The translations under genes and the position numbers were made by a program. DNA of 64,000 nt, from contig NZ_MTJN01000002.1 in assembly GCF_002017865.1 (NCBI RefSeq), positions 806,001 to 870,000 on the forward strand. The letters run 5' to 3'. Source of the stretch: Rhodoferax fermentans (GTDB lineage: Bacteria > Pseudomonadota > Gammaproteobacteria > Burkholderiales > Burkholderiaceae_C). Position 1 is the stretch's first letter; every line of letters begins with the position of its first letter. The notes under the pieces were generated by a model. It was not told where the DNA came from. It searched no databases and saw only the letters and a program-made list of their open reading frames with translations. Shown in pieces: positions 1 to 8,805 of the stretch.

Positions 1-318
1 AAACGGTTTGCTGACGTAATCGTCGGCGCCATTTTCCAGACCCATGATGCGGTCATAAATGCCGCGGCGTGCGGTCAACAAAATCACCGGGATCGTCGAA
101 CGCTGGCGGATTTCGCGCGACAGCTGCAGCCCATCCACCCCTGGCAGCATCACATCCAGCACCACCAGGTCAATCGGGTGACGCGCCAGCTCAGCCCACA
201 TCTGGACGCCATCACCGGCGGTGTGTGCTTTGAAATTAAAACGTGCCAGGTAGTCAGCCAGCAAGCTGGTGATTTCTGCGTCGTCGTCAACGATCAAAAG
301 TTGGGGTTGTGGCTTCAT
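1..318 (-). CDS. OmpR-family response regulator, N-terminal part (gene runs off the left edge)
   Basis: Read on the minus strand from an ATG at 318, the 106 visible residues form a complete CheY-like receiver domain. The acidic pocket is D11-D12, the phosphate-accepting aspartate is D55 in the LVVLDVMLPG motif, and the conserved lysine is K104 in YVSKPF. The run ENGADDYVSKPF is typical of OmpR/PhoB regulators, so a winged-helix DNA-binding domain is expected beyond the edge. It would act in the cytoplasm as the output half of a two-component system. The partner kinase is probably also off the window. The regulon cannot be told from the receiver alone. Confidence 0.85.
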   Translation of the reverse strand, partial: MKPQPQLLIVDDDAEITSLLADYLARFNFKAHTAGDGVQMWAELARHPIDLVVLDVMLPGVDGLQLSREIRQRSTIPVILLTARRGIYDRIMGLENGADDYVSKPF

Positions 319-514
319 GGCGAACTGCACTGCGGCAAAACCAGTTTAGAACGCAGCGCCTGGGCCGATGGGGCGAATTGGGCGGCTTTTCAACCCCTGT
401 TGGTTTTCTCCAGATGACATTTGTATCTGGCCTGACACAAAGCAGACATTGGCGCGAAACCGGGGGGTTTCAAAATGCTGACACCCTCCTCTTCAACCCC
501 GGAAAGGACACGAC

Positions 515-724
515 ATGGGCTCCATCTCTGGTGTCAGTGGCATGCGCAATGCTTGGACCCAAGTCACCCCACAGCGCGACCAGAGACAGGACAAGCCTGC
601 CGCTCGCATCGACGCAGACAGCGGCTCGGATGAGCAAGCGAGCCCGGACAACGCCGTCTCGGACATCGGCCAGATCACCGACATGCCAACGGAGTTCGGC
701 GGATCAGAAGACGCCGGGCACTGA
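515..724 (+). CDS. Small acidic hypothetical protein, possibly a decayed EF-hand-type protein
   Basis: The ATG follows a good ribosome binding site (GGAAAGGA, about 6 bases upstream) and gives 69 residues. It starts with a Ser/Gly-rich SISGVSGM segment followed by a Q/R-rich stretch. It then has RIDADSGSDE, which looks like the beginning of a calcium-binding loop (DxDxSG) but does not continue as an EF-hand. Small secreted EF-hand proteins of Burkholderiales often begin in a similar way, so this may be a shortened or frameshifted relative. The resemblance is from memory and weak. The gene is isolated between two minus-strand genes. No function is assigned. Confidence 0.4.
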   Translation: MGSISGVSGMRNAWTQVTPQRDQRQDKPAARIDADSGSDEQASPDNAVSDIGQITDMPTEFGGSEDAGH

Positions 725-750
725 GCGTCAGAACCTCAATCTGCCCTCGC

Positions 751-1647
751 CTATTCTGGTTTTCTCACTCTCAAAAACGAAGCAAATCGCGGCAGGCCTT
801 TGGGTGTGCGCTCGCGGTAGCGGTAGCTCACCAGACTGCCGATGGGCGGTGGGTCGGCGCGTTGGGCGTCGCTGAAACCGGTGCCCAGAGCAAAACGCTG
901 GCCACTGGGCAACTCCAGCAACAAGGCGCCCATCTGGCCATGCAGGCGACCTTTGCCCGGCAGGTGGCCCACCACCCGGGCCTCGTCGTCGGGCTGCGGT
1001 TTGAGCTTGCGCAAGGCGCTGCTGCGCCCAGGTGACCACAAGGCGTCGGCGCGGTGCAACACCAGCCCCTCGCCACCGCCTTGCACCGTGGTGGTCAGCA
1101 GGGCTTGCAAGGCCTGAGCATCCGACACACGCTGCTGAGGCACGGCCTGTAACCAGGGCTGGGCGGCTTGTGCCAGCACGGCCTGCAAACGCTGAACACG
1201 TTCACCAAAAGGCTCAGGGGCACCGGGCAAGTCAAACACCATGTAGCGCACTTGGCGCCAATCGTCCTCCAGCGGAGTAGCGCGGCGCACCAGGCCTGAG
1301 AGTTCGTCAAAACGACCGCGCCCGAGCCACAACTCTCCGTCGAGCGCCACAGCAGGCAGAGCGGCGGTGAACCAGCCAGGCGCTGCAATCACCCTGCCAC
1401 TGCGAAAACGCAGGGTCTGGCCGTCCCAGAAGGCGCGCACACCGTCGAGTTTTTCACTCACCAGGTGAGCCGCCGGGTCCTCTTTGGCCAACCAGTCGCT
1501 GGCCAGCATCAAGGCCGGGATGTTGGCAGCGGCCAGCGCGTCCGGTGTGCCCGATGGGCTGGCGGCAGCGGCCAACACCGGTGGACAGGCCCCACCGAGC
1601 AACAACGCCAGGCAAGCGACCGATGTGGCGGAGCGTGAAAAATGCAT
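751..1647 (-). CDS. Exported ATP-type DNA ligase (LigE-like)
   Basis: A compact ligase of 298 residues. The nucleotidyltransferase motifs are in order: the adenylation motif SEKLDGVRAFWDG with the nucleophile near K66, motif III LDGELW, motif IV EGLVLH and motif V RKLKP, followed by a short OB-like C-terminus ending RTPKGLPRFASFLRVRKPE. The ATG at 1647 is preferred over one nine codons upstream because AAAGGGGG precedes it and it opens a clean signal peptide ending near VLAAAAS. Ligases of this family with leader peptides are known in Neisseria and Haemophilus and are thought to seal nicks in the periplasm, perhaps in DNA being taken up. No competence gene is visible nearby. Confidence 0.85.
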   Translation of the reverse strand: MHFSRSATSVACLALLLGGACPPVLAAAASPSGTPDALAAANIPALMLASDWLAKEDPAAHLVSEKLDGVRAFWDGQTLRFRSGRVIAAPGWFTAALPAVALDGELWLGRGRFDELSGLVRRATPLEDDWRQVRYMVFDLPGAPEPFGERVQRLQAVLAQAAQPWLQAVPQQRVSDAQALQALLTTTVQGGGEGLVLHRADALWSPGRSSALRKLKPQPDDEARVVGHLPGKGRLHGQMGALLLELPSGQRFALGTGFSDAQRADPPPIGSLVSYRYRERTPKGLPRFASFLRVRKPE

Positions 1648-1672
1648 GGAATGCCCCCTTTCGTTGTAGAAC

Positions 1673-1723
1673 AAAAAGGCCTCAAGCCCTTGTTCAACAA
1701 GGGCCTATTACTATGACTTTGAT
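1673..1723 (-). repeat. Palindromic repeat, intergenic copy A
   Basis: The core is a near-perfect palindrome, GCCCTTGTT-C-AACAAGGGC, followed on the minus strand by the family tail TTGAGGCC. It lies just upstream of the ligase start. See the repeat-family finding. Confidence 0.75.
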
Positions 1724-1806
1724 ATCAACAGCTGTGACGGCTCGGGTGATCCGGTTCCACCCCTGCACGAAACAAAGCGACCGCAGTGTTGGGGCCTCAG
1801 CCCCGA

Positions 1807-2415
1807 TCAGGCCGCCAGCCGCGATGACTTGGGCACATGCGCCATCAAAAACGCCATCTGGTCCACGAGGATGCGGCGGTTGCGCAGGATGAAGTCTTCC
1901 CACAGGCTGGGCACATAAGGCGTGTAGAGCAGCGGCATGTTGGCCTGCTCGGGCGTGCGGTGGCTTTTGCGGTGGTTGCAGGGTTTGCAGGCGGTGACCA
2001 CATTCATCCAGGTGTCAATGCCCTTTTGGGCAAACGGGATGATGTGTTCACGTGTCAGGTCGGCCTCGGCAAACCAATCACCACAGTAGGCGCAGATGTT
2101 GCGGTCGCGCGCAAACAATTTGGCATTGGTCAGGCCCGGGCGCAGCTCAAACGGGTTGATGTTGGGCACCCCCTTGGTGCCAATGATGCTAGAGACCGTG
2201 ATGACCGACTGTTTACCGGTGATCGCGTTGTGGCCCCCGTGGAACACGGCCACCTCATGGCCCATTTCCCAGCGGACCTCCTCGGCGGCGTAGTGCAACA
2301 CCGCTTGTTCCAGCGAAATCCACGATTGGGGCAGCCCCTGGGCTGACAGCTTCAAGACTTTCAAAACACGACTCCCAAAAAAGACGTTATCCGAAACCCG
2401 TTCAAAACCTGACAT
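1807..2415 (-). CDS. HNH endonuclease family protein
   Basis: A protein of 202 residues with a central-to-C-terminal HNH/zinc-finger fold: CAYCGDWF, then LTREHIIPFAQKG, then W-N-V-V-T-A-C-K-P-C-N-H-R-K. The two CxxC pairs bind a structural zinc; the REHI histidine, the asparagine and the CNHRK segment make the beta-beta-alpha-metal active site. The N-terminal 90 residues carry no motif I recognise. Homologues of this size are widespread as stand-alone genes in Burkholderiales and are not part of a known restriction system. It is divergent from ribF, with about 160 bases between the starts. Confidence 0.8.
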   Translation of the reverse strand: MSGFERVSDNVFFGSRVLKVLKLSAQGLPQSWISLEQAVLHYAAEEVRWEMGHEVAVFHGGHNAITGKQSVITVSSIIGTKGVPNINPFELRPGLTNAKLFARDRNICAYCGDWFAEADLTREHIIPFAQKGIDTWMNVVTACKPCNHRKSHRTPEQANMPLLYTPYVPSLWEDFILRNRRILVDQMAFLMAHVPKSSRLAA

Positions 2416-2575
2416 TCACCACCAGAACATTTGGCACGCCCCTGAAGGGATGCAGGAAACGCGCCAATATCCATCCCAACACCGGTCTGGGACACAATAT
2501 ACCCCCTTTACGTGTCAAATTGGCGTCAAGCCCACTTGAACTTTGCCTATTGCGCTATTTAAGTTATAACAAAGA

Positions 2576-3571
2576 ATGAAGATTTACAGGGGTTTCAAGC
2601 ATCCGGACATTGCACCGGCGTGTGCCTTGACGATTGGCAACTTTGACGGCGTGCACCGCGGCCACCAGGCCATGCTCTCGCTGCTCAAGGGTGAGGCCCA
2701 GCAACGTGGGGTGCCCAGCTGTGTGCTGACCTTCGAGCCACACCCGCGCGACCACTTTGCCGCCATCACCCACAACCCGGCGCGGGCACCGGCGCGCGTG
2801 GGCACCCTGCGCGACAAACTGATTGATCTGGCGGCCTGTGGTGTCGACCAGATTGTGGTGCTGCCTTTTGACAGCCATCTGGCCAATCTGTCACCGATGG
2901 ACTTCATCAACCAGGTGCTGCGCCGTGGTTTGGGTGCCACCTATGTGCTGGTGGGGGATGACTTCCGTTTTGGTGCACGGCGCTCCGGTGACTATGCGCT
3001 GCTCGACCAGGCCGGGCTGGACCAGGGTTTTGATGTGGCCCGCATGAACAGTTACGAGGTGCACAACCTGCGCGTGTCCAGCTCAGCGGTACGTGAGGCG
3101 CTGGGGCAAGGCCGCATGAAAGACGCCACCCGCCTGATGGGCCACCCCTACCGCATCTCGGGCCATGTGGTGCATGGCCGCAAACTCGGGCGCTCGCTCG
3201 GCTTCAAAACCCTCAACATGCGGTTTGCGCACTGGAAACCGGCCGCCAGTGGCATTTTTGCAGTGCTGGTCTATGGCCTGAGCCCGCAGCCGCTGCGTGG
3301 TGTGGCCAACATGGGCATCCGCCCATCGCTTGACCCCAACGATGTCAACGGCGGGCGTGTGCTGCTGGAAACCCATTGCCTGGACTGGCCAGAGAGCCTG
3401 GGTGCCGAAGGTGCCTACGGCAAAATTGTGCGTGTGGAACTGCTCCACAAGTTACACGAAGAACGCAAATACGCGTCCCTGGACGCGTTGACGGCGGGCA
3501 TCCACCAGGACTGCCTCGATGCCCGCACCTACTTTGACACCCACCCTGAAGCGGGCAGCACCAAAACCTGA
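2576..3571 (+). CDS. ribF: Bifunctional riboflavin kinase / FAD synthetase
   Basis: The 331 residues match the usual length. The N-terminal adenylyltransferase half has the nucleotide-binding motif GNFDGVHRGH at residues 22-31. The C-terminal flavokinase half starts near residue 190 with GHPYRISGHVVHGRKLGR and the LGFKTLN motif. It makes FMN and then FAD from riboflavin in the cytoplasm. ribF next to ileS and lspA is a common proteobacterial order; here three short genes separate them. The ATG has only a weak Shine-Dalgarno-like AAAG upstream, and the upstream stretch is AT-rich, suiting a nearby promoter. Confidence 0.95.
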   Translation: MKIYRGFKHPDIAPACALTIGNFDGVHRGHQAMLSLLKGEAQQRGVPSCVLTFEPHPRDHFAAITHNPARAPARVGTLRDKLIDLAACGVDQIVVLPFDSHLANLSPMDFINQVLRRGLGATYVLVGDDFRFGARRSGDYALLDQAGLDQGFDVARMNSYEVHNLRVSSSAVREALGQGRMKDATRLMGHPYRISGHVVHGRKLGRSLGFKTLNMRFAHWKPAASGIFAVLVYGLSPQPLRGVANMGIRPSLDPNDVNGGRVLLETHCLDWPESLGAEGAYGKIVRVELLHKLHEERKYASLDALTAGIHQDCLDARTYFDTHPEAGSTKT

Positions 3572-3641
3572 GCCCTCTCGGCCTGGTGTGCAGACGGTCT
3601 GTCCGCCCAGCCCCCGTTGTGCCATCCGCTACGATGTCCCC

Positions 3642-4394
3642 ATGCCCATTGATTACGCGCGCAGCCTGACCGCCGAAGATCGCTCCCTGCGCAGTGATCG
3701 CCACCTCGGGTTCACACTCGCCTTTGTGGCGGGTGCTGCCAACGCGGGGGCTTACCTGGCGGTCAAGCTCTACACCTCACACATGACCGGTCTGGTGTCA
3801 TCCCTGGCGGACCACATCGCGCTGGGTGAACTCACCCTGGCGCTCAGTGCCTTCGGTGCCGTGTTGTCCTTTCTGCTCGGCGCCACCACCTGCGCACTGA
3901 TGGTCAACTACGCCAAACGACGTCGGCTGCACAGCCGATACGCGCTGCCGCTATTGCTGGAGGCCTTGTTGTTGCTGGTGTTTGGCCTGCTGGGCGCCAG
4001 ACTGGCGGGGATGCAAGCTTTGTTTGTCCCGGTGACGGTGATGCTGCTGTGTTTCATCATGGGGCTGCAGAACGCCGTCATCACCAAGATCTCGGGCGCG
4101 GTGGTACGGACCACCCACCTCACCGGTGTGATCACCGACCTGGGCATTGAAATAGGTCGCCTGCTCTACTGGAACCGAAGCAGCCGTCCGCAGGACGAAC
4201 ACGTGGTGGCCGACCGCGCCAGGTTGGCCATGCTGGTCATGATGTGTATGTACTTTCTGCTGGGCGGCATTGTGGGTGCGCTCGGCTTCAAACACCTGGG
4301 TTACCTCGCCACGCTGCCGCTTGCCGCCTTGCTGGTCGCCCTGTGTCTTGTGCCCATCGTCGACGATCTCAAAAACACCCTCCAACCCGCATGA
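3642..4394 (+). CDS. YoaK-like DUF1275 membrane protein
   Basis: The 250 residues form about six hydrophobic helices. The DUF1275 features are GFTLAFVAGAANAGAYLAV near the start, then SHMTGLVSSLAD, and in the middle MLLCFIMGLQNAVITKISG followed by VVRTTHLTGVITDLG. The family is predicted to be an inner-membrane permease; its substrate is unknown. The ATG at 3642 is chosen because longer versions of the frame overlap the end of ribF and add a sequence unlike the family. It probably forms its own unit after ribF. Confidence 0.85.
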   Translation: MPIDYARSLTAEDRSLRSDRHLGFTLAFVAGAANAGAYLAVKLYTSHMTGLVSSLADHIALGELTLALSAFGAVLSFLLGATTCALMVNYAKRRRLHSRYALPLLLEALLLLVFGLLGARLAGMQALFVPVTVMLLCFIMGLQNAVITKISGAVVRTTHLTGVITDLGIEIGRLLYWNRSSRPQDEHVVADRARLAMLVMMCMYFLLGGIVGALGFKHLGYLATLPLAALLVALCLVPIVDDLKNTLQPA

Positions 4395-4462
4395 CCCACC
4401 TAAGATAGCGCTGCATACCTCTCTGTCAATTGTGCTGATAGGCATCACCATCAGGAGTCCCC

Positions 4463-4855
4463 ATGCTTGCCCATTCGCTGTCCCCTTGCATCACCACAAC
4501 AAAGGTCGAAGAGTCGCGTGACTTCTACGTCAGGCACTTTGGCGCAAAGGTCACTTTCGACTGCGGCTGGTACGTCAGCCTCGGCTTCGGACAGGGGGCA
4601 TCGCTTCAGTTCATGGCACCTCAACCCGAGCAGCCGGTCTGTAACCCAGCTGGCTTGACCTACAACTTCAGCGTGTCCGATGTTGACGCCGAGTTTCAGT
4701 CATTGGCGGCGTCTGGTCTGGTGGCCGTTTTGCCACTCGAAGACCATCCTTGGGGAGATCGCGGTTTTGCTGTTCAAGACCCCAACGGCATCCTTCTCTA
4801 CATCTACGCCGAGCGCGAACCCAGCCCTGAATTCAAACAGTATTTCAAGCCCTGA
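4463..4855 (+). CDS. VOC (glyoxalase/bleomycin-resistance fold) protein
   Basis: A 130-residue protein of the vicinal-oxygen-chelate superfamily with two beta-alpha-beta-beta-beta modules. The first begins SPCITTTKVEESRDFYVRHFG; the second ends with the family signature GDRGFAVQDPNGILLYIY. Candidate metal or ligand residues lie in those strands, but the substrate cannot be read from sequence. The ATG is preceded by CAGGAG. Its stop is only 4 bases before the start of the DUF1801 gene, so the two are almost certainly co-transcribed. Confidence 0.85.
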   Translation: MLAHSLSPCITTTKVEESRDFYVRHFGAKVTFDCGWYVSLGFGQGASLQFMAPQPEQPVCNPAGLTYNFSVSDVDAEFQSLAASGLVAVLPLEDHPWGDRGFAVQDPNGILLYIYAEREPSPEFKQYFKP

Positions 4856-4859
4856 CGCC

Positions 4860-5219
4860 ATGCCCGCCAATCGCATCTCCAAATTACTCGAAGACATCCG
4901 CGCAATCGATCCTGAGCGTTTCGAGCTGGTACAAGCATTGAGGAACATCGTTCTGGGTCTGGATTCATCCATCTCCGAGGAGGTGAAGTACGGTGGTATC
5001 TTGTTCGCCGCTGACCAGCCTTTTTGCGGCATCTTCGTGTACACCAAACACGTTTCGCTGGAGTTCAGTGCGGGCGCGTCGCTCCCAGACACCTTCAAAG
5101 TACTGGAGGGTGAAGGCAAGTTACGCCGCCACATCAAGCTGACGTCTGCACAGGACATCGCGCAAAAGCATGTCAGTGACTATCTTCTTTTGGCGCTGAA
5201 AGCATCTCCCAAACCCTGA
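4860..5219 (+). CDS. DUF1801-like small protein
   Basis: A 119-residue protein whose core, SEEVKYGGILFAADQPFCGIFVYTKH, followed by VSLEFSAGASLPDTFKVLEGEGKLRRHIKL, is characteristic of the DUF1801/YdhG-like fold. Function is not known; the fold resembles the small substrate-binding iron-carrier (frataxin-like) domains. It follows the VOC gene by four bases and its ATG is coupled to it. Confidence 0.75.
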   Translation: MPANRISKLLEDIRAIDPERFELVQALRNIVLGLDSSISEEVKYGGILFAADQPFCGIFVYTKHVSLEFSAGASLPDTFKVLEGEGKLRRHIKLTSAQDIAQKHVSDYLLLALKASPKP

Positions 5220-5388
5220 GACCCAGCCCCACGCCACCGTGCGCCAGCAGGGCCTACGGTAAAATCCACCGTTTCGCGCGGCAACACCGACTGCACAACG
5301 AACTCACCACCCTTGCCTGGACGCTTAGGCACTGGCATTCGTCAAAACTGCCAAGATGCCCGTGCCTACTTTGCCTTTCAGCCGAACC

Positions 5389-8253
5389 ATGACCACACCT
5401 ACCGACTACCGCAGCACCCTGAACCTGCCCGACACCCCGTTTCCGATGCGTGGCGACCTGCCCAAGCGTGAACCGGTGTGGGTCAAATCCTGGGAAGACC
5501 AAGGCCTGTACCAGAAGCTGCGCACCGCGCGCCAAGGCGCCCCGCTGTTTGTGCTGCACGACGGCCCGCCCTACGCCAACGGCCAGATCCACATGGGCCA
5601 CGCGGTCAACAAGATTCTGAAAGACATGATCGTCAAGGCGCGCCAGCTCAAGGGGCTGGACGCGGTCTACATCCCGGGCTGGGACTGCCACGGCCTGCCG
5701 ATTGAAAACGCGATTGAAAAAAAGTTTGGCCGCAAATTGGCACGTGACGACATGCAGGCCAAGAGCCGCGCCTACGCCACCGAACAGATCGCCTTACAAA
5801 TGGCCGACTTCAAGCGCCTGGGTGTGCTGGGCGACTGGGAGCACCCCTACCGCACCATGGACTTCAAGAACGAGGCCGATGAAATCCGCGCGTTCAAACG
5901 TGTGATCGAGCGCGGTTTTGTCTACCGTGGCTTGAAACCGGTGTATTGGTGTTTTGACTGCGGCTCGTCCTTGGCCGAGTTCGAGATCGAATACGCCGAC
6001 AAGAAGTCACAAACACTGGACGTTGGCTTTGTGTGTGCCGAGCCCGCCAAACTCGCCGCAGCCTTTGGCCTGAACGCGATCAACAAAGACGCCTTTGCCG
6101 TCATCTGGACCACCACCGCCTGGACCATCCCGGCCAACCAGGCGCTGAACCTGAACCCGGAGCTGACCTACGCGCTGGTCGATACCGAGCGTGGCCTCTT
6201 GGTGCTGGCCGAGAGTCTGGTTGAGAAATGTATGACGCGTTTTGGTCTGACCGGCAACGTGGTCGCCACCACCCTGGGTAAAAACCTCGGTGGTTTGAAC
6301 TTCAAACACCCGTTCGCCCATGTGGACGCGGGTTACGACCGCCTGAGCCCGATCTACCTGGCCGACTACGCCACCGCCGACGACGGCACCGGCATCGTGC
6401 ACTCTGCCCCAGCCTACGGTTTGGAGGATTTCAACAGCTGTGTCTCACACGGCATGAAGTACGACGACATCCTGAACCCGGTGCAGGGCAATGGCGTCTA
6501 CGCGCCCGAGCTGCCGCTGTTTGGCAACCAGCAGATCTGGAAGGCTTGCCCGGTGATCATCGACGCACTGCGTGACGCCGGACGCCTGTTTGCCACCGAG
6601 AACATCGTGCACAGTTACCCACATTGCTGGCGCCACAAGACGCCGGTGATCTACCGCGCCGCCGCCCAGTGGTTCATCCGTATGGACGAGGGTGAGGGCA
6701 TCTTTACCAAGGACAAAGCGCCTCAGACCCTCAGGCAGACTGCCTTGGCCGCTATTGAAAACACAGCGTTTTACCCAGAGAACGGCAAGGTGCGGCTGCG
6801 CGACATGATCGCCGGGCGGCCCGACTGGTGTATCTCTAGACAACGCAGCTGGGGGGTGCCGCTGCCGTTTTTCCTGCACAAGGACAGCGGCGAGTTGCAT
6901 CCCAAAACCATGGACATCCTCGACATCGCCGCCAACATGGTGGAAGAAGGTGGCATCGAAGCCTGGAGCAAGGCCAGCACCGAAGACATTCTGGCCACGG
7001 TGGACGCACAAGCCGATGCGCCGTTCTACACCAAGAGCAGCGACATTCTGGAAGTCTGGTTTGACTCCGGCACCACCCACACCACGGTGCTCAAAGGCTC
7101 CCACCCCGGTTGCGGGCATGACAGCGGCCCAGAAGCCGACCTGTATCTGGAAGGCCACGACCAGCACCGCGGCTGGTTCCACTCCAGCCTGTTGACCGCT
7201 TGTGCGATGTACGACCGTGCGCCCTACTTGGGCATCCTGACGCACGGCTTCACCGTGGACAGCAAGGGCCACAAGATGAGCAAAAGCGCCGGCAACGGCG
7301 TTGACCCGCAGGAAACCAGCAAGAAGCTCGGCGCCGAGATCATCCGCCTGTGGGTGGCTGCCAGCGACTACTCGGGCGACATCGCCGGTGACGACAAGAT
7401 CCTGGCGCGGGTGGTGGACACCTACCGCCGGGTGCGCAACACGCTCAAGTTCCTGCTGGCCAACACCCAGGACTTTGACCCGGCCAAGGACAGCGTGCCC
7501 GCAGACCAGCTGCTGGAAATTGACCGCTACGCGTTAAGCCGTGCCGCGCAGTTGCAAGCCGACATCCTGGCGCATTTTGAGGTCTATGAATTCCACCCAG
7601 TGGTGGCCAAGCTGCAGATTTATTGCTCGGAAGACCTGGGCGCGTTCTATTTGGACGTGCTCAAGGACCGGCTCTACACCACCGGCGCCAACTCGCTGGC
7701 CCGGCGCAGCGCGCAAACCGCGCTGTGGCAAATCACGCAGTCCATGCTGCGCTGGATGGCACCTTTCTTGAGCTTCACCGCGGAAGAAGCCTGGGCTGTG
7801 TTGGGTGCCGAAGGCAAAACCCCGGCGGCCACGCGCGACTCGATCTTCATGGACACCTACAGCACCCAGCCTGAGCCCAATGCCGAGCTGCTGGCCAAGT
7901 GGAACCGCATCCGCGAGATCCGCGACTTGGTCAACAAAGACATCGAGGTTTTGCGCGCCAACGGCCAGGTCGGCTCGTCCTTGCAAGCCGTGGTGGAACT
8001 CACCGTCGGCCCAGATGATCTGGCCTTGCTGCAAAGCCTGGGCGCGGATCTGAAGTTTGTGTTCATCACCTCCGCTATTGAACTGGTAGCTGGTGAGGCT
8101 TTATCCATCAGGGCTAGTGCCTCAAATGGCGTGAAGTGTGAGCGTTGCTGGCATTACAGCGACGAGCTGGGCACCGACCCCGCTCACCCGACCCTGTGCC
8201 CGCGTTGCACCAGCAACCTGTTTGGCAGCGGTGAAACCCGGAGCTTTGCCTGA
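5389..8253 (+). CDS. ileS: Isoleucyl-tRNA synthetase
   Basis: A class I synthetase of 954 residues that charges tRNA-Ile and edits valine. Visible are the HIGH-type motif [15 protein letters not shown] near residue 65, the large editing insertion with [18 protein letters not shown], the KMSKS loop [13 protein letters not shown] near residue 628, and a C-terminal zinc knuckle made of CERCWHY and CPRC. The ATG at 5389 is preferred over one eleven codons earlier because family members start at this point. Just before the zinc knuckle, residues of about 896-915 are encoded by a copy of the interspersed palindromic repeat. The stop codon shares one base with the lspA start. Confidence 0.97.
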   Translation: MTTPTDYRSTLNLPDTPFPMRGDLPKREPVWVKSWEDQGLYQKLRTARQGAPLFVLHDGPPYANGQIHMGHAVNKILKDMIVKARQLKGLDAVYIPGWDCHGLPIENAIEKKFGRKLARDDMQAKSRAYATEQIALQMADFKRLGVLGDWEHPYRTMDFKNEADEIRAFKRVIERGFVYRGLKPVYWCFDCGSSLAEFEIEYADKKSQTLDVGFVCAEPAKLAAAFGLNAINKDAFAVIWTTTAWTIPANQALNLNPELTYALVDTERGLLVLAESLVEKCMTRFGLTGNVVATTLGKNLGGLNFKHPFAHVDAGYDRLSPIYLADYATADDGTGIVHSAPAYGLEDFNSCVSHGMKYDDILNPVQGNGVYAPELPLFGNQQIWKACPVIIDALRDAGRLFATENIVHSYPHCWRHKTPVIYRAAAQWFIRMDEGEGIFTKDKAPQTLRQTALAAIENTAFYPENGKVRLRDMIAGRPDWCISRQRSWGVPLPFFLHKDSGELHPKTMDILDIAANMVEEGGIEAWSKASTEDILATVDAQADAPFYTKSSDILEVWFDSGTTHTTVLKGSHPGCGHDSGPEADLYLEGHDQHRGWFHSSLLTACAMYDRAPYLGILTHGFTVDSKGHKMSKSAGNGVDPQETSKKLGAEIIRLWVAASDYSGDIAGDDKILARVVDTYRRVRNTLKFLLANTQDFDPAKDSVPADQLLEIDRYALSRAAQLQADILAHFEVYEFHPVVAKLQIYCSEDLGAFYLDVLKDRLYTTGANSLARRSAQTALWQITQSMLRWMAPFLSFTAEEAWAVLGAEGKTPAATRDSIFMDTYSTQPEPNAELLAKWNRIREIRDLVNKDIEVLRANGQVGSSLQAVVELTVGPDDLALLQSLGADLKFVFITSAIELVAGEALSIRASASNGVKCERCWHYSDELGTDPAHPTLCPRCTSNLFGSGETRSFA
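8074..8132 (+). repeat. Palindromic repeat, in-frame copy B inside ileS
   Basis: Family order is visible: GCTATTGAA, GGTAGCTGG, then GAGGCTTTATCCATCAGGG and CTAGTGCCTCAAATGGCG. It is translated as part of IleS ([19 protein letters not shown]), forming the linker before the C-terminal zinc knuckle. Confidence 0.7.
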
Positions 8254-8780
8254 TGGCCAGCAAAGGCAGGGGCGCAGGCCGATCCAACATGAGCTTCAAG
8301 TCGGGCTCGGGCAGCTGGTTGCCCTGGCTGGCTTGGTCGCTGGTGGTGATCCTGGTCGACCAGTTCACCAAGGTGCTGGTGCTGGGTTATTACCAACTCG
8401 GTGACAGCCACCCGGTGACGAGCTTTTTCAACCTGGTGCGCGTGCACAACCACGGCGCGGCATTTTCGTTTCTGGCCAGCTCGGGCGGCTGGCAGCGCTG
8501 GTTGTTCACCGGTATTGGCATCGGTGCGGCGGTGTTGATCATCTGGCTGCTCAAGTCCCACCCCGGGCAAAAACTGTTTGCTTTTGCGCTGGCCAGCATT
8601 CTGGGTGGCGCACTGGGCAATGTCATTGACCGGCTGTTGCACGGTTATGTGGTCGATTTTCTGGACTTTTACTGGAAAAACTGGCATTTTCCGGCCTTCA
8701 ACATCGCCGACAGTGCCATCACCCTGGGCGCGATTTGCCTGATCCTCGACGAGCTGCTGCGTGTGCGCCGTGGCCGCTGA
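8253..8780 (+). CDS. lspA: Lipoprotein signal peptidase II
   Basis: An inner-membrane aspartyl protease of 175 residues that removes signal peptides from diacylated prolipoproteins. Four hydrophobic helices are visible. The catalytic aspartates lie in [15 protein letters not shown] and [11 protein letters not shown], and the family motif [13 protein letters not shown] is present. It overlaps the ileS stop by one base, so it is translationally coupled. Confidence 0.96.
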   Translation: MASKGRGAGRSNMSFKSGSGSWLPWLAWSLVVILVDQFTKVLVLGYYQLGDSHPVTSFFNLVRVHNHGAAFSFLASSGGWQRWLFTGIGIGAAVLIIWLLKSHPGQKLFAFALASILGGALGNVIDRLLHGYVVDFLDFYWKNWHFPAFNIADSAITLGAICLILDELLRVRRGR

Positions 8781-8805
8781 AACCCACTTGAACTAGACCA
8801 CCACA

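Noticed and set aside
1673..1723. Intergenic palindromes as rho-independent terminators
   Set aside because: Copies such as A, J, L and M have GC stems but the same sequence also sits inside coding regions and lacks a consistent T-run. They are better explained as one dispersed repeat family.
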